From: an uncultured Alphaproteobacteria bacterium
GTDB taxonomy: Bacteria; Pseudomonadota; Alphaproteobacteria; Rhodobacterales; Rhodobacteraceae
Assembly (NCBI GenBank): GCA_902586855.1
Contig: CACIIZ010000008.1
Span: 1-39,816 of the forward strand
Length of the DNA: 39,816 nucleotides
Reading direction: 5' to 3'
Position 1 is the first letter of the stretch. The number at the start of each line of letters is the position of its first letter. This document shows, one piece after another, positions 1 to 9,385 of the stretch. Under the pieces are notes generated by a model that was not told the DNA's origin, did no database searches, and worked only from the letters and a program-made list of their open reading frames with translations. The position numbers and the translations under genes were made by a program.

Positions 1-3000
1 TCGTTGCCGTAAACCCAATGATGTCAACCGCGTTTAAAGTGGCTCCAGCATTTACTACTACGACGTCTTGATCACTTCCTGAGGATCCACCTAAGTCTTT
101 AACTTTATCAGTACCGGAATCTACTGTGATTATATCATTACCAGCACCACCAGTAATAATATCATCACCAACACCTCCAGTAATGGTATCAATGGCTGCA
201 CCTCCAACAATAGTATCAACGGCATCGCCACCAGAAATAATATCGGCACCATCTCCACCTGTAAGAGTATCCTGACCTGTGCCGCCCAAAATTTTGAAAG
301 CTTTGGAACTTCCAGTTGCTAAAGACACGTCAATCGTAACATTTTGACCATCTTTAGCAGTTAAAACGGCATTATTTGCACCTGTTGAGTTATTTTTTGT
401 GGCATTTGTGGCTGTAAACCCCAATATATCTACTGCATTTAAAGTGGCTCCAGCATTAACAACCACTACGTCATCTTCTGTACCCGAAGCACCTCCTAAA
501 TCCTTTACTTTGTCCGTACCAGAGTCAATCGTGATAATATCATTACCAGCACCACCAGTTATAATATCATTGACCGCACCGCCAGTAATTGTGTCTGCAC
601 CACTACCGCCAGTAATGGTATCAATTCCACCACCACCAGTTATCGTAAAATTTTCACTTTGGCCCGTTAAGGTTACAACTGATCCACTTGCATTTGCTAA
701 AATTGTCTCAATGTTTTTCAGTTTGTTATTATCAGAAAAAACATTTGATCCGGCGGCAAGCTTTAATGTATCAGAACCGGTTCCACCATCTAAAGTATCA
801 CTATTCCCATCACCAGCGCTGCTAATCACGATTATATCATTACCAGTACCACCAACCAAAGTATCAGTATTGGAACTACCTGTAATTGTGTAAGCGCCCG
901 CTGTAGAAAGGGTCATATCGATATACCCACCCGTACTTTTTGCACTTAAATTGGCTGTACCTTCATTTTTTGAAGCATTTGTAGCAACAAACTTAATGAT
1001 ATTTGTAGCATTTACAGTAGCTGAATTGCTTACTATGAGAATATCTTTTTCGTCAGCGGCACCAGTACCACCTAAATCATCAATTGCATCTATGCCAGAG
1101 TCTACTTTAAAAGTGTCAATACCAGAACCACCAGAAAGACTATCATTGTCATTACCGCCTGTGATAGTATCATTTCCTTGACCCCCAACCAAAATGTCCG
1201 CGCCTGCAGCACCGCTAATGATGTCATCGCCTTTACCACCAGTGAATTGATTGACTCCACCACTACCGACCAATATAAATCCACCTGAGGCAGAGCCAGA
1301 CATATCAATTGTCGTATTACCTGTTGCGGAATTTATGGTGGCTGTACCTGCATTACTCGTAGCTGACGCGGCAGTATAATTCCCAACATTATTAGCCGTA
1401 GCAGAAGCTGAATTACTGACAACTAAATGGTCACCATTAATTAGATCCGTTATTGTTACAGAGCCAGCCGTCACTTTAAAGGTATCAGTTCCTCCAGCCC
1501 CTGTTAAAGAATCCGTTCCTCCTCCGCTTGTAATGATGTCGACTCCAGCCCCCCCAGTAATGATATCATTGCCAGCACCACCCGTAATAGTGAATCCTTC
1601 CAATTGACCAGTTAGAACCAGAGTTGATCCTGAAGAGTTTGTTTCTATTTTTTCAATATTTTTAACCAGATTATCATTAGCCAATGCATGGGTGCCTGTT
1701 GAAAGCTTTAAAGTATCACTACCTCCTGCTCCATCCATAGTATCGCCATCACCAGCGCCAGTAGTTTTGATTTCAATAGTATCATCTTTGCTACTACCAG
1801 TAAGACTATCTGTTTTAGCACCACCTATAAGAGTGTAGGCTCCTGTTCCTCCAACTGAACTCATATTTATTGACCCCCCTGTGGAAGCCGCTGTCAGGGT
1901 TGCAGCACCAGAATTAGAGCTGGCATTTGTAGCTGAAAAGCTTACGACACCCGTAGCATTCATTATGGCACCGCTCGAAACAATGAATACATCTAGGGTA
2001 TTGATATCTGTAATGGTGTCGGTACCGCTTGTAATTTTAAACGTGTCATTTCCACCGCCTCCAGCAATAGTGTCATCGCCGTCACCACCAGTAATAATAT
2101 CTTGAGAAGTATTTCCTGTAATAGTGAAGCCTTCGCTCTGGCCTGCTAGATTAATGGTTCCACCACTGCTATTTGCTTTGATTGTTTCAATATTAACTAA
2201 TGAAGCGTTATTGGAAAAGGTTGTCGTTCCGGTGGCTAATTCCAAAGTATCAGTATCTGCTCCACCATCATAGGTGTCGGAAGTAGCATCGGAAGCGGTA
2301 TTGATGACAAATGTATCTTTTCCGGCACCTCCATAAAAAGTATCTCCACCAGTTCCACCCGTAATTTTATATCCACCTGATGCTGCCAATCGCATGTCGA
2401 TAGTTACGCCAGAATTGTCAGCACTTAAATTGGCAGTACCAGCATTGCTAGTCCCATTTGTAGCAACAAAAGCAGCAATACTGCTCGCATTCAAAATAGC
2501 TCCTGAACTAACTACGAAACTATCACCTGTCGCCAGGTCTGTCACAGCATCAGTACCAGAGATTATATGAAAAATATCTCCCGACCCTGCTCCAGTAATT
2601 ATATCATTGCCAGCTCCACCCTTTATGGTATCAACTCCAGCTCCGCCCGTAATTGTGAAACCTTCAGTTTGTGCGGTAAGATCTAATGATGAAGCTGAAG
2701 CGTTCATAGCGACCGCTTCGACAAGAGTTAACTTACTATTGTTACCAAATGTGTGTGATCCAGAAGATAATATTAATTTGTCTGTTCCAGCTCCACCATT
2801 CAATGTATCATTATTTGCTTCGGCTGTAGCTACTACAGTAAAGGTATCGTCATTTCCACTTCCGGTAAGAGTATCAGATCCTGCCCCTCCAATTAAGTTG
2901 AATCCCCCCGTGCCCGTTGCATTCGCTACACTTATGGTTCCTCCAGCTGATTTGACAGTTAGATTAGCATTACTAGCATTAGCTAAATTCTTGGTACTAG

Positions 3001-6000
3001 TCGTTGCAGTAAATGTGGAAATGTTGCCAGCATTCACAGTACTACCTGCAGCTACTATGATGATATCTGTATTTTGCAGATCTGTGATTGTATCTGTACC
3101 ACCAGTAATACTAAAGGTATCAGCTCCTGATCCACCGGTAAGCTGATCATTACCTGTTCCACCTTTAAGCGTGTCGTTACCATCATTACCTAAAAACGTT
3201 AAATTCTCAGATTGATTAGAGAAATCAGTACTAGACCCGTCTTTGTGAGCTTTAATTGTTTCAATGCCTGCCAAATTACCATCAGTTGTGATAGCATGTG
3301 AACCGCTTGACAGTTGAAGAATGTCATTGCCAGTATGACCATCTATCGTATCATTATTTGCTTCTCCAGCATTAATGATTGTTATAGTGTCATTTCCTGT
3401 ACCCCCTTTTAGAGTGTCAGTGCCTGAACCACTATAAATATTATATGCCCCAGAAGAGGCTAATCGCACATCAATAGTTGCACCACCTGCTCCTGCATAT
3501 AAATTTGCTGTTCCCAAATTTTCGGTATCCGAGGTAGCAACAAAAGCACTAATATTGTTGGCGGTTGCTTTAGCTCCACTGCTAACCTTTAGAATATCTG
3601 TAGTGCTTAAGTCCGCTATGGAATCTTCACCCAAATCAACGTTGAAGGTATCCGCACCCGCTCCACCAGTAAGCTCATCATTATCCGCTCCACCAGTAAG
3701 GGAGTCGTTACCCTCACCTCCAAACAGTACATCATAGGCCCCGTCAGAAGTTATAATATCATTACCCTTACCGCCACGAATAACGTCAATTCCAGTTAAC
3801 CCAGTGATCGTAAACCCTTCAGTTTGAGCACTCAAATTTACACTAGAACCCGATGCATTCGCTAAAACTGTTTCAATATTGGAAAAATTAGAATCTGAGG
3901 TGAAAACATGAGATCCTGCTGACAACTGTAAAGTATCTGAACCCGCACCCCCATCTAAAACGTCTGAATTACCTTGGCCAGATGATGCAATCGTAAATGT
4001 ATCAGCCTTACCAGTTCCAGTTATAGTATCAGTACCTGAACTCCCAATAAGATTAAAACCAGCACTTCCTCCTGCTGAACTCATATTAACAGTTAAGCCA
4101 CCTGTCCCAAGCGTTAAATTAGCTATACCCGCATTTGTCGTGGTTCCTGCAGCTGTATAATTAGCAGAAATTGTTGCATTAGCCGTAGCTCCTGAACTAA
4201 CAACCATAATATCAGTTGCAGATAAATCTGTGATTGTGTCACTACCCGCATCTATGTTGAAGGTATCTACACCACCTCCACCAGTAAGTTGATCATTGCC
4301 ACCACCACCGGTAATAATGTCTACTCCAGCACCACCGGTAATAATGTCTACCCCAGCACCACCCGTTATCGTAAACCCTTCAGTCTGAGCACTCAAATTT
4401 ACACTAGAACCCGATGCATTCGCTAAAACTGTTTCAATATTGGAAAAATTAGAATCTGAGGTGAAAACATGAGATCCTGCTGACAACTGTAAAGTATCTG
4501 AACCCGCACCCCCATCTAAAACATCAGAATTACCCTGTCCTGAAGATGCGATGCTAAAGGTATCCGCATTTCCAGTCCCCGTTAAAGTATCGGCCCCTGA
4601 ACCACCAGTAAGATTAAATCCACCACTCCCACCGACCAAACTCATATCTATTGTAACACCGCCAGAACCCGCCGTAAAATTGGCTGTTCCTGCATTACTG
4701 GAAGCTCCTGTAGCCGAGTAATTCGCAGAAATTGTACCAGTGACAGTAGCACCACTGCTAATAACCAAAATATCACCTGCTGACAAATCTGTGATTGTGT
4801 CGGCACCCGCATCTATGTTGAAGGTATCCGCTCCAGCAGCACCCGTTAGTGTATCATTACCTGCTCCACCAGTTATAGTATCAACACTCGCACCACCCAC
4901 GATAATATCTTGACCAGAACCGCCTGTAATTATGTTAGCTCCCGCACCACCCGTAATGGTGAAACCTTCGGTTTGGCCACTTAAGTTAACATTAGAACCA
5001 GAAGCATTCGTTGAAACTGTTTCAATATTCTTAAAGTTTGCATCAGATGAGAAAACATGAGAACCTGATGACAATCTAAGGGTATCATTCCCTCCCAATC
5101 CGTCTACTATATCAGAGTTACCCTCACCTGATTCTTCAATGGTAAAAATATCGTCTCCCGTGCTTCCCGTCAGAGTATCATTTCCAATGCCACCAATGAT
5201 GACATAACCCCCAGCAGCGGACTGGCTCATATTGATGGTTCCACCGGATTGATCCGCTGTAAGGGTAGCAACACCTAAATTGCTTGTCCCAGTATTCGCA
5301 ACATACGAAACTAAGGGGTCAGTCGTTACAGTTCCTGTTGCCTTTACAACAAGAGTATCTCCAGTATTTAAATCTAAAATTTTTATAGATCCTGCCAGAA
5401 TTACGAAGGTATCATTACCACCGTCACCCCGAGCAGTCTTAGTACCTGATCCCAAACTAAGATAATCATTATTACTAGTTCCGACTATATTTTCATTTGG
5501 ATTAGACCCACCACCGCCACCGCCGCCACCGCCACCGCCACCAGAGGAGCCAGAGGCAATCGCGACTGTTTTCGTGTCAACGGCAGCATCAATACTACTA
5601 TCCTGTTGAAAATCAACGGAACTTGACCCCGTACCAGCTAACTCATTCTGAGCTGCGGTTAATACCTGGGATGATAACTGGGTGTTTAGACTAAAAATTG
5701 CTTTTGATCTATCATCAGTCAAATTTGCTGCTGACTCTATCTTTTCATTCACATTTTCTGCAGCTACAAAACTTTTATCTAGAACTGTTTCGAATGCCTG
5801 TGTCGAAGTCACCTCAGAGGACAACTCCACTTTTGCATCTTTCTTGATTTCGGTAAGCACCGTTGCATCGGATAAACTTATTGAATCCGATGAATTGCCA
5901 TCATTCATTTCTTCTATTACAGCAGAGGTAACAACGGACAAAGCTTTATCATAAGCCGAGCTTTGGCTAGCACCTGCACCTTCTGCTGCAGAAGAAATAG

Positions 6001-6616
6001 AAGTAACAGTGGAAATAATTTGAGAAGCAACCTTCTCGGCGGTCAAGGCGAGATTAGCATCAACTCCTGGATCAAAGGGATTAAAATTCTGCAGGTCGAC
6101 CCCAGGCAAACCAAGAGCTGTAGCAACGTCTGCAGCACTAGCCGAAGGCGTTGTTTCACGAATTTCAGTCAAAATGGTAGTAGCTGGAGTAATTACGGTA
6201 GATCCAGCGGGTGCCTTAAGCTTCACCCCCGTCACGGCCTCTCCGGTGAAAGTGTCTATGGTTTGTGAATCTGAAATAGAAACAAAGTTTGCATTAGGTT
6301 GTGCAGAAACCAAACTGAAACTCCCATCTGCCGCTGTTCGGGTTGATGGTTCTCCAGCAGTTAGTAAACCATCATTATTATAGTCAGCGAATACTAAAGC
6401 ATTTTGCAGCGGTCCCTTGATCACTGTACCAGTGATTGTATTTCCAGTATTTGTTTGCCCTACAGTGGACGAGGAAGATCCACCGCCGCCGCCGCCACAG
6501 CTTGCAAGCGCCAGCAATGCACTAGACAATATAAACGATTCCCTAACTTTACGGGATCTCGCCACGGTCATAGCATGTCTGCTGGTTGAAATCTTTAATC
6601 TATTAAGAACACTCAT
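1..6616 (-). CDS. Giant RTX-repeat lipoprotein, 3' end beyond left edge
   Basis: One reading frame stays open from the ATG at 6616 to base 1, so at least 2,205 residues are present and the C-terminus lies outside the window. The N-terminus has a lipoprotein signal with lipobox LALASC (Cys40), followed by six Gly. Met16 would give a more usual 24-residue signal, so the start is uncertain. Residues ~55-160 resemble the 'GxVxKGPLxNAxVFxDxNxDG' surface-lipoprotein domain. A Ser/Ala-rich stretch and an 11-Gly tract follow (~5508-5542). From about residue 380 come Ca-binding RTX nonapeptides (GGxGxDxIT) in modules of ~177-204 residues. Each module also holds a conserved NIET segment, a QTEGFTITGG segment, and a 'VVSSGAT...TIDMS' segment. 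NIET anchors lie near 5023, 4435, 3874, 3262, 2719, 2188, 1654 and 709; the last interval is almost double. Adhesin or surface-layer function is inferred. Lipidation combined with RTX is unusual, since RTX proteins normally leave by type I secretion. Confidence 0.9.
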   Translation of the reverse strand, partial: MSVLNRLKISTSRHAMTVARSRKVRESFILSSALLALASCGGGGGGSSSSTVGQTNTGNTITGTVIKGPLQNALVFADYNNDGLLTAGEPSTRTAADGSFSLVSAQPNANFVSISDSQTIDTFTGEAVTGVKLKAPAGSTVITPATTILTEIRETTPSASAADVATALGLPGVDLQNFNPFDPGVDANLALTAEKVASQIISTVTSISSAAEGAGASQSSAYDKALSVVTSAVIEEMNDGNSSDSISLSDATVLTEIKKDAKVELSSEVTSTQAFETVLDKSFVAAENVNEKIESAANLTDDRSKAIFSLNTQLSSQVLTAAQNELAGTGSSSVDFQQDSSIDAAVDTKTVAIASGSSGGGGGGGGGGGGSNPNENIVGTSNNDYLSLGSGTKTARGDGGNDTFVILAGSIKILDLNTGDTLVVKATGTVTTDPLVSYVANTGTSNLGVATLTADQSGGTINMSQSAAGGYVIIGGIGNDTLTGSTGDDIFTIEESGEGNSDIVDGLGGNDTLRLSSGSHVFSSDANFKNIETVSTNASGSNVNLSGQTEGFTITGGAGANIITGGSGQDIIVGGASVDTITGGAGNDTLTGAAGADTFNIDAGADTITDLSAGDILVISSGATVTGTISANYSATGASSNAGTANFTAGSGGVTIDMSLVGGSGGFNLTGGSGADTLTGTGNADTFSIASSGQGNSDVLDGGAGSDTLQLSAGSHVFTSDSNFSNIETVLANASGSSVNLSAQTEGFTITGGAGVDIITGGAGVDIITGGGGNDQLTGGGGVDTFNIDAGSDTITDLSATDIMVVSSGATANATISANYTAAGTTTNAGIANLTLGTGGLTVNMSSAGGSAGFNLIGSSGTDTITGTGKADTFTIASSGQGNSDVLDGGAGSDTLQLSAGSHVFTSDSNFSNIETVLANASGSSVNLSAQTEGFTITGLTGIDVIRGGKGNDIITSDGAYDVLFGGEGNDSLTGGADNDELTGGAGADTFNVDLGEDSIADLSTTDILKVSSGAKATANNISAFVATSDTENLGTANLYAGAGGATIDVRLASSGAYNIYSGSGTDTLKGGTGNDTITIINAGEANNDTIDGHTGNDILQLSSGSHAITTDGNLAGIETIKAHKDGSSTDFSNQSENLTFLGNDGNDTLKGGTGNDQLTGGSGADTFSITGGTDTITDLQNTDIIIVAAGSTVNAGNISTFTATTSTKNLANASNANLTVKSAGGTISVANATGTGGFNLIGGAGSDTLTGSGNDDTFTVVATAEANNDTLNGGAGTDKLILSSGSHTFGNNSKLTLVEAVAMNASASSLDLTAQTEGFTITGGAGVDTIKGGAGNDIITGAGSGDIFHIISGTDAVTDLATGDSFVVSSGAILNASSIAAFVATNGTSNAGTANLSADNSGVTIDMRLAASGGYKITGGTGGDTFYGGAGKDTFVINTASDATSDTYDGGADTDTLELATGTTTFSNNASLVNIETIKANSSGGTINLAGQSEGFTITGNTSQDIITGGDGDDTIAGGGGNDTFKITSGTDTITDINTLDVFIVSSGAIMNATGVVSFSATNASSNSGAATLTAASTGGSINMSSVGGTGAYTLIGGAKTDSLTGSSKDDTIEIKTTGAGDGDTMDGAGGSDTLKLSTGTHALANDNLVKNIEKIETNSSGSTLVLTGQLEGFTITGGAGNDIITGGAGVDIITSGGGTDSLTGAGGTDTFKVTAGSVTITDLINGDHLVVSNSASATANNVGNYTAASATSNAGTATINSATGNTTIDMSGSASGGFILVGSGGVNQFTGGKGDDIISGAAGADILVGGQGNDTITGGNDNDSLSGGSGIDTFKVDSGIDAIDDLGGTGAADEKDILIVSNSATVNATNIIKFVATNASKNEGTANLSAKSTGGYIDMTLSTAGAYTITGSSNTDTLVGGTGNDIIVISSAGDGNSDTLDGGTGSDTLKLAAGSNVFSDNNKLKNIETILANASGSVVTLTGQSENFTITGGGGIDTITGGSGADTITGGAVNDIITGGAGNDIITIDSGTDKVKDLGGASGTEDDVVVVNAGATLNAVDILGFTATNATKNNSTGANNAVLTAKDGQNVTIDVSLATGSSKAFKILGGTGQDTLTGGDGADIISGGDAVDTIVGGAAIDTITGGVGDDIITGGAGNDIITVDSGTDKVKDLGGSSGSDQDVVVVNAGATLNAVDIIGFTAT
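3807..4522. repeat. Near-identical 155-bp duplication inside the RTX gene
   Basis: Bases 3807-3961 and 4368-4522 match over 155 bp, with one difference seen (3824 T, 4385 C). The offset is 561 bp, exactly 187 codons. Other modules are clearly more diverged, so this looks like a recent in-frame duplication or gene conversion. At 4304-4330 and 4331-4357 a 27-bp unit (one RTX nonapeptide) is repeated in tandem with one mismatch. Confidence 0.9.
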
Positions 6617-6678
6617 ATTTTATGATACTTTCGACATGGCTCACTAGAGTTATATACTGATGGAAAGTCGTGAGTCAC
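6613..6678 (-). CDS. Possible 21-codon leader ORF coupled to the RTX lipoprotein
   Basis: A GTG at 6678 opens a 21-codon ORF behind a strong ribosome binding site (GGAGG at 6693-6689, ten bases before the GTG). Its TGA overlaps the RTX gene's ATG in an ATGA arrangement. The RTX ATG at 6616 has no convincing ribosome binding site of its own, so translational coupling is plausible. The predicted peptide (MTHDFPSVYNSSEPCRKYHK, then Ile) resembles nothing I know. This may be chance, and no codon-usage argument is possible at this length. Confidence 0.35.
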   Translation of the reverse strand: MTHDFPSVYNSSEPCRKYHKI

Positions 6679-6983
6679 AATCGTTTCACCTCCATAAATT
6701 TAAAATTATAAATTGAAAGGACATTGAACCTACCCAGGGCCAAAAATAAATATGAAACAAGGTTCTATTGCAGGATACTAAAAAGCGCGCCATCTAAAGC
6801 CTTATGGATTCGTAATTACATTTCACAAAATGGTTAACGACATGCACAAAGAAGATTTTAGTTCTTTAATACCAAAAGTTTTGTTTAACTGGCGTCATTG
6901 ATTCCATAAATGAGGCCATCTGCAAAGACTGTAAAGGTCGGGATCCACTGCTAGATTTTTCTAGGAATGTTACCAACTAAGAC
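6679..6983. other. Intergenic region upstream of the RTX gene
   Basis: No gene is supported here. The region must carry the promoter of the RTX transcript and the end of thyX. A weak five-base-pair hairpin (CTAGA-AAAA-TCTAG on the minus strand, near 6951-6965) lies just beyond the thyX stop. No clear terminator or repeat was seen. Confidence 0.4.
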
Positions 6984-7898
6984 CTAAGACTCCTTACCAA
7001 TAATTTGGCAAAATTCTATCCATTCTCTCTTTCCCATTGCAGAATTCTCCTGAGTAACATTCTCCCCACGCAGGACTCGTCTCAAAGCTAAGACCCCAGA
7101 AGCCGATAGATGTTGGTTTCCTAACTGATACTCTTCAAACGCCCCGTAGGCTAAAGGAACCCAAGATTTTGTAATTTGACAAATCTTTTCGGCGTAAACT
7201 CTAATTTCGTATTGAGCATGCTTATCATTCCTAAGTCGCAAAAAATTAAATAAATTGTGGAGATCTGTTTTCCAGTACCATTGTGTATATATGTTCATAG
7301 GTAAATTCATTCTAGCCAGTTCTCTCGCAAGACCTTTCTTATTATTTTGAGACAACATCTCTTCATAATTATCATAACATCTAATACTATCGTTCTTCAA
7401 AGTCTCAATGACTTTGCTTGCTTCTTCTTCTTCAAGAATTTCGCCACGACCTTGATTGTTGACACTTGACTGAGACGCCAAATTTTGAGGCTCAGGGATG
7501 TAAAATTCTTTATCTAAAATTGAGTACCTAGCAGAATATTCATTTACATTAGCTGTTCTATGTCTAATCCATTGTCGAGCCACAAATACTGGTAGTTTTA
7601 TATGAAATTTAATCTCGCACATTTCAAAGGGAGTGGAATGCCAATGTCTCATCAAATAACGGATCAGCCCTTTGTCATCCCTTGACTTTTTCGTGCCCTC
7701 TCCATAGGAAACTCTTGCAGCTTGAACAATTGATGCATCATTTCCCATATAATCAATCACTCTAATGAAACCGTGATCAAGGATTTCGTGCACAAGAAAC
7801 AGCGTCTCTTCCATCCCCGGTGAAATAGCACGTTTACTCGGTAAACTATTACTTCTCTGATTTTTGATTTCTTCTTTTTGTTCGTCTGTTAAACTCAT
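6984..7898 (-). CDS. thyX: FAD-dependent thymidylate synthase ThyX
   Basis: ThyX makes dTMP from dUMP using methylenetetrahydrofolate and FAD/NAD(P)H, replacing ThyA. The signature [13 protein letters not shown] (RHRxxxxNExSxR) lies near residues 112-124 of the form starting at 7898. A downstream block with conserved Arg, Asn and Leu ([10 protein letters not shown], then [12 protein letters not shown]) matches the dUMP and folate site of the family. I start at the ATG at 7898, which has GGAAA seven bases upstream; a TTG four codons earlier overlaps that site and is less likely. Length (304 aa) suits the longer alphaproteobacterial ThyX type. The gene is divergent from gloA, with about 70 bp between starts for both promoters. 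Confidence 0.95.
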   Translation of the reverse strand: MSLTDEQKEEIKNQRSNSLPSKRAISPGMEETLFLVHEILDHGFIRVIDYMGNDASIVQAARVSYGEGTKKSRDDKGLIRYLMRHWHSTPFEMCEIKFHIKLPVFVARQWIRHRTANVNEYSARYSILDKEFYIPEPQNLASQSSVNNQGRGEILEEEEASKVIETLKNDSIRCYDNYEEMLSQNNKKGLARELARMNLPMNIYTQWYWKTDLHNLFNFLRLRNDKHAQYEIRVYAEKICQITKSWVPLAYGAFEEYQLGNQHLSASGVLALRRVLRGENVTQENSAMGKREWIEFCQIIGKES

Positions 7899-7967
7899 GA
7901 TTATTTCCAACTAAAAGGGATTCGTTTCATTTTCATAAATTGTTTTATAAACTGAGGAACACACAAT

Positions 7968-8396
7968 ATGAAGGTTAAATATCTACATACTATGGTTAGG
8001 GTAAAGGATATAGAAGTGTCAAAAAACTTTTATTGCAACTTGCTTGGATTAAAGGAAATTCGACGGAATGAAAACGAAAAAGGGCAGTTCACTCTTATAT
8101 TTCTGGCAGCTCCTAATCAAGAGGAAGTAGCCATTGAACTTACTTACAACTGGAATTCAGATGAAATTTATACTGGTGGAAGAAATTTTGGACATTTAGC
8201 ATTTGAGGTCGACGATATATACACCATCTGTGATAGAATTAAGGATGCGGGGGTGCCAATTAATAGACCTCCCCGAGACGGTCGCATGGCGTTTATACGA
8301 TCACCAGATGATATTTCAATTGAATTACTCCAAAAAGGAGCTCCCTTACAAATAAAGGAACCCTGGAAATCTATGGAAAATCATGGATACTGGTAG
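7968..8396 (+). CDS. gloA: Lactoylglutathione lyase (glyoxalase I, VOC family)
   Basis: Glyoxalase I converts the methylglyoxal-glutathione hemithioacetal to S-lactoylglutathione in the cytosol. The 142-residue protein has the two-module VOC fold, with the expected metal ligands His7 (LHTMVRV), Glu57 (VAIELTYNW), His76 (FGHLAFEV) and Glu119 (SIELLQK). Their spacing matches the Ni/Co-type bacterial enzymes. The start ATG is preceded by GAGGAA at good spacing. The stop codon is TAG, which shows that TAG is an ordinary terminator in this genome. The ssrA promoter begins at 8400, just past the stop. Confidence 0.92.
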   Translation: MKVKYLHTMVRVKDIEVSKNFYCNLLGLKEIRRNENEKGQFTLIFLAAPNQEEVAIELTYNWNSDEIYTGGRNFGHLAFEVDDIYTICDRIKDAGVPINRPPRDGRMAFIRSPDDISIELLQKGAPLQIKEPWKSMENHGYW

Positions 8397-8399
8397 GTA

Positions 8400-8428
8400 T
8401 TGAAAAATGAGAATGAATGTTGCATAAT
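8400..8428 (+). promoter_or_regulatory. Sigma-70 type promoter of ssrA
   Basis: TTGAAA at 8400-8405 and CATAAT at 8423-8428 are separated by 17 bases. Transcription would start near 8435, just upstream of the tmRNA acceptor piece. Prediction from sequence only. Confidence 0.65.
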
Positions 8429-8434
8429 CAGGAG

Positions 8435-8735
8435 GTTCACTTGTGGACTATGGTGATAAACGCGCATGTAATAAGCGGATCGGACCCGGGGGCGGTACCC
8501 GGCGGCTCCACCAGAGTGATTGAGGGGCCGAAATAGGATCGACGGACGTCTAAAGATGATTGCTTTCACTCGGCGGGATGGCCACCGATATCGGCGCAAA
8601 AATGTAATTGCAAATGACAATTATGCTCCAGTTGCGGTTGCTGCATAAGCGGTAATCTACTGGAAATTAAGCCCAATTTTCTAGCAAAAATTGGCGGGGT
8701 TCGTAGGCACCTGGCAACAGAAGCCTACACTGTAC
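8435..8735 (+). ncRNA. ssrA: Circularly permuted two-piece tmRNA
   Basis: The acceptor piece comes first and ends in a T-arm, then CGGCTCC plus ACCA, with the CCA ending at 8513. A ten-base spacer (8514-8523) follows. The coding piece begins at 8524 with GGGGCCG and a GGATCGACGG block like the start of bacterial tmRNA. GGGGCCG pairs with CGGCTCC over seven positions with a G-U at the third pair, the alanine identity element. The tag frame lies at 8610-8648, followed by pseudoknot-like structure and a GTAGGC/GCCTAC hairpin (8703-8728). This order (CCA end upstream, 5' end downstream) is the known alphaproteobacterial permutation, in which the spacer is cut out to leave two RNAs. The exact outer ends are estimates. 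A 79-codon minus-strand ORF across this region is an artefact. Confidence 0.93.
8610..8648 (+). other. tmRNA resume codon and proteolysis tag frame
   Basis: The frame from GCA (8610) to TAA (8646-8648) encodes ANDNYAPVAVAA. With the tRNA-borne alanine the tag is AANDNYAPVAVAA. The ANDN start and the C-terminal AVAA, read by ClpX, are as expected. The middle is shorter than the FAEEF-type middle known from Caulobacter. Confidence 0.9.
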
Positions 8736-8818
8736 AAATTGACATTGGTTTAATGATAAAATCTTTCTAGTTCCTCAAAAATGTGTTAACTAAATAGCAT
8801 AGGGATATTAGGTTCATC

Positions 8819-9355
8819 ATGACATTTAAAATCGATTATGAAAAACGAATTCAAAGTGCTTTAAGAATTTCCATACGACAAATATTGCAAGATGTAGCAA
8901 AGAATGGCTTACCAGGTAATCATCATTTTTATATATCCTTTAAGTCCCAATTTCCTGGGGTCGAAATGTCCAAATGGCTATATGAATCATACCCAGAGGA
9001 AATGACAATAGTGATTCAAAATTGGTTTGAAGGCTTAATAGTTAATAAGGAAGAATTCTCTATTATACTTAACTTTAATAATTCTCCCGAAAAAATGACC
9101 ATACCATTCCAGTCAATATTGAACTTCTCAGACCCTTCCGTTAACTTTTCTTTACAATTTGAAGCGGCAGGTGACGAAAAATCAACCTCTGTTCCAGAAA
9201 TAAATATCGAAACTCACCAAAATAATGAGGAGTCACCTAAGAAGCAAAATCCAAAAAGTGGAGAAGACGAGAAGAATGAGGATAAAAGCGCGCATACAAA
9301 GGCTTTAAAGAAAACTGGGAACGTAATTGATTTTGAGAGCTTTAAGAAAATCTGA
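8819..9355 (+). CDS. sspB: ClpXP adaptor SspB
   Basis: SspB tethers ssrA-tagged proteins to ClpX and speeds their degradation. The first ~125 residues match the SspB core of alphaproteobacteria: an N-terminal helix containing RISIRQILQDV, then HHFYISFKSQFPGVEMSKWL and the beta-rich EFSIILNFNNSPEKMTIPF block. The tail (~130-178) is charged, low in complexity (Glu/Lys/Asn/Ser) and ends in a short hydrophobic IDFESFKKI, consistent with the usual flexible linker and ClpX-binding tail. The gene lies just downstream of ssrA and 30 bp before fumC. The ATG has an AGG ribosome-binding core about eight bases upstream. Confidence 0.88.
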   Translation: MTFKIDYEKRIQSALRISIRQILQDVAKNGLPGNHHFYISFKSQFPGVEMSKWLYESYPEEMTIVIQNWFEGLIVNKEEFSIILNFNNSPEKMTIPFQSILNFSDPSVNFSLQFEAAGDEKSTSVPEINIETHQNNEESPKKQNPKSGEDEKNEDKSAHTKALKKTGNVIDFESFKKI

Positions 9356-9385
9356 TTTATTTCTATTAAATCTTAGTGAAAACTT

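Noticed and set aside
1-5500. Regular short repeats that might suggest a CRISPR array or satellite
   Set aside because: Units are in-frame 27-bp RTX codon blocks within long protein modules, without constant repeat/unique spacer structure.
399-6647. Several plus-strand ORFs rich in Pro/Val/Ser (for example 399-893, 2607-3146, 6174-6383)
   Set aside because: They are antisense shadows of the minus-strand RTX gene; their P/V/S-rich text is the complement of Gly/Asp/Thr repeat codons.
8381-8620. 79-codon minus-strand ORF
   Set aside because: It lies across the tmRNA gene and its Arg-rich translation is a by-product of structured RNA sequence.
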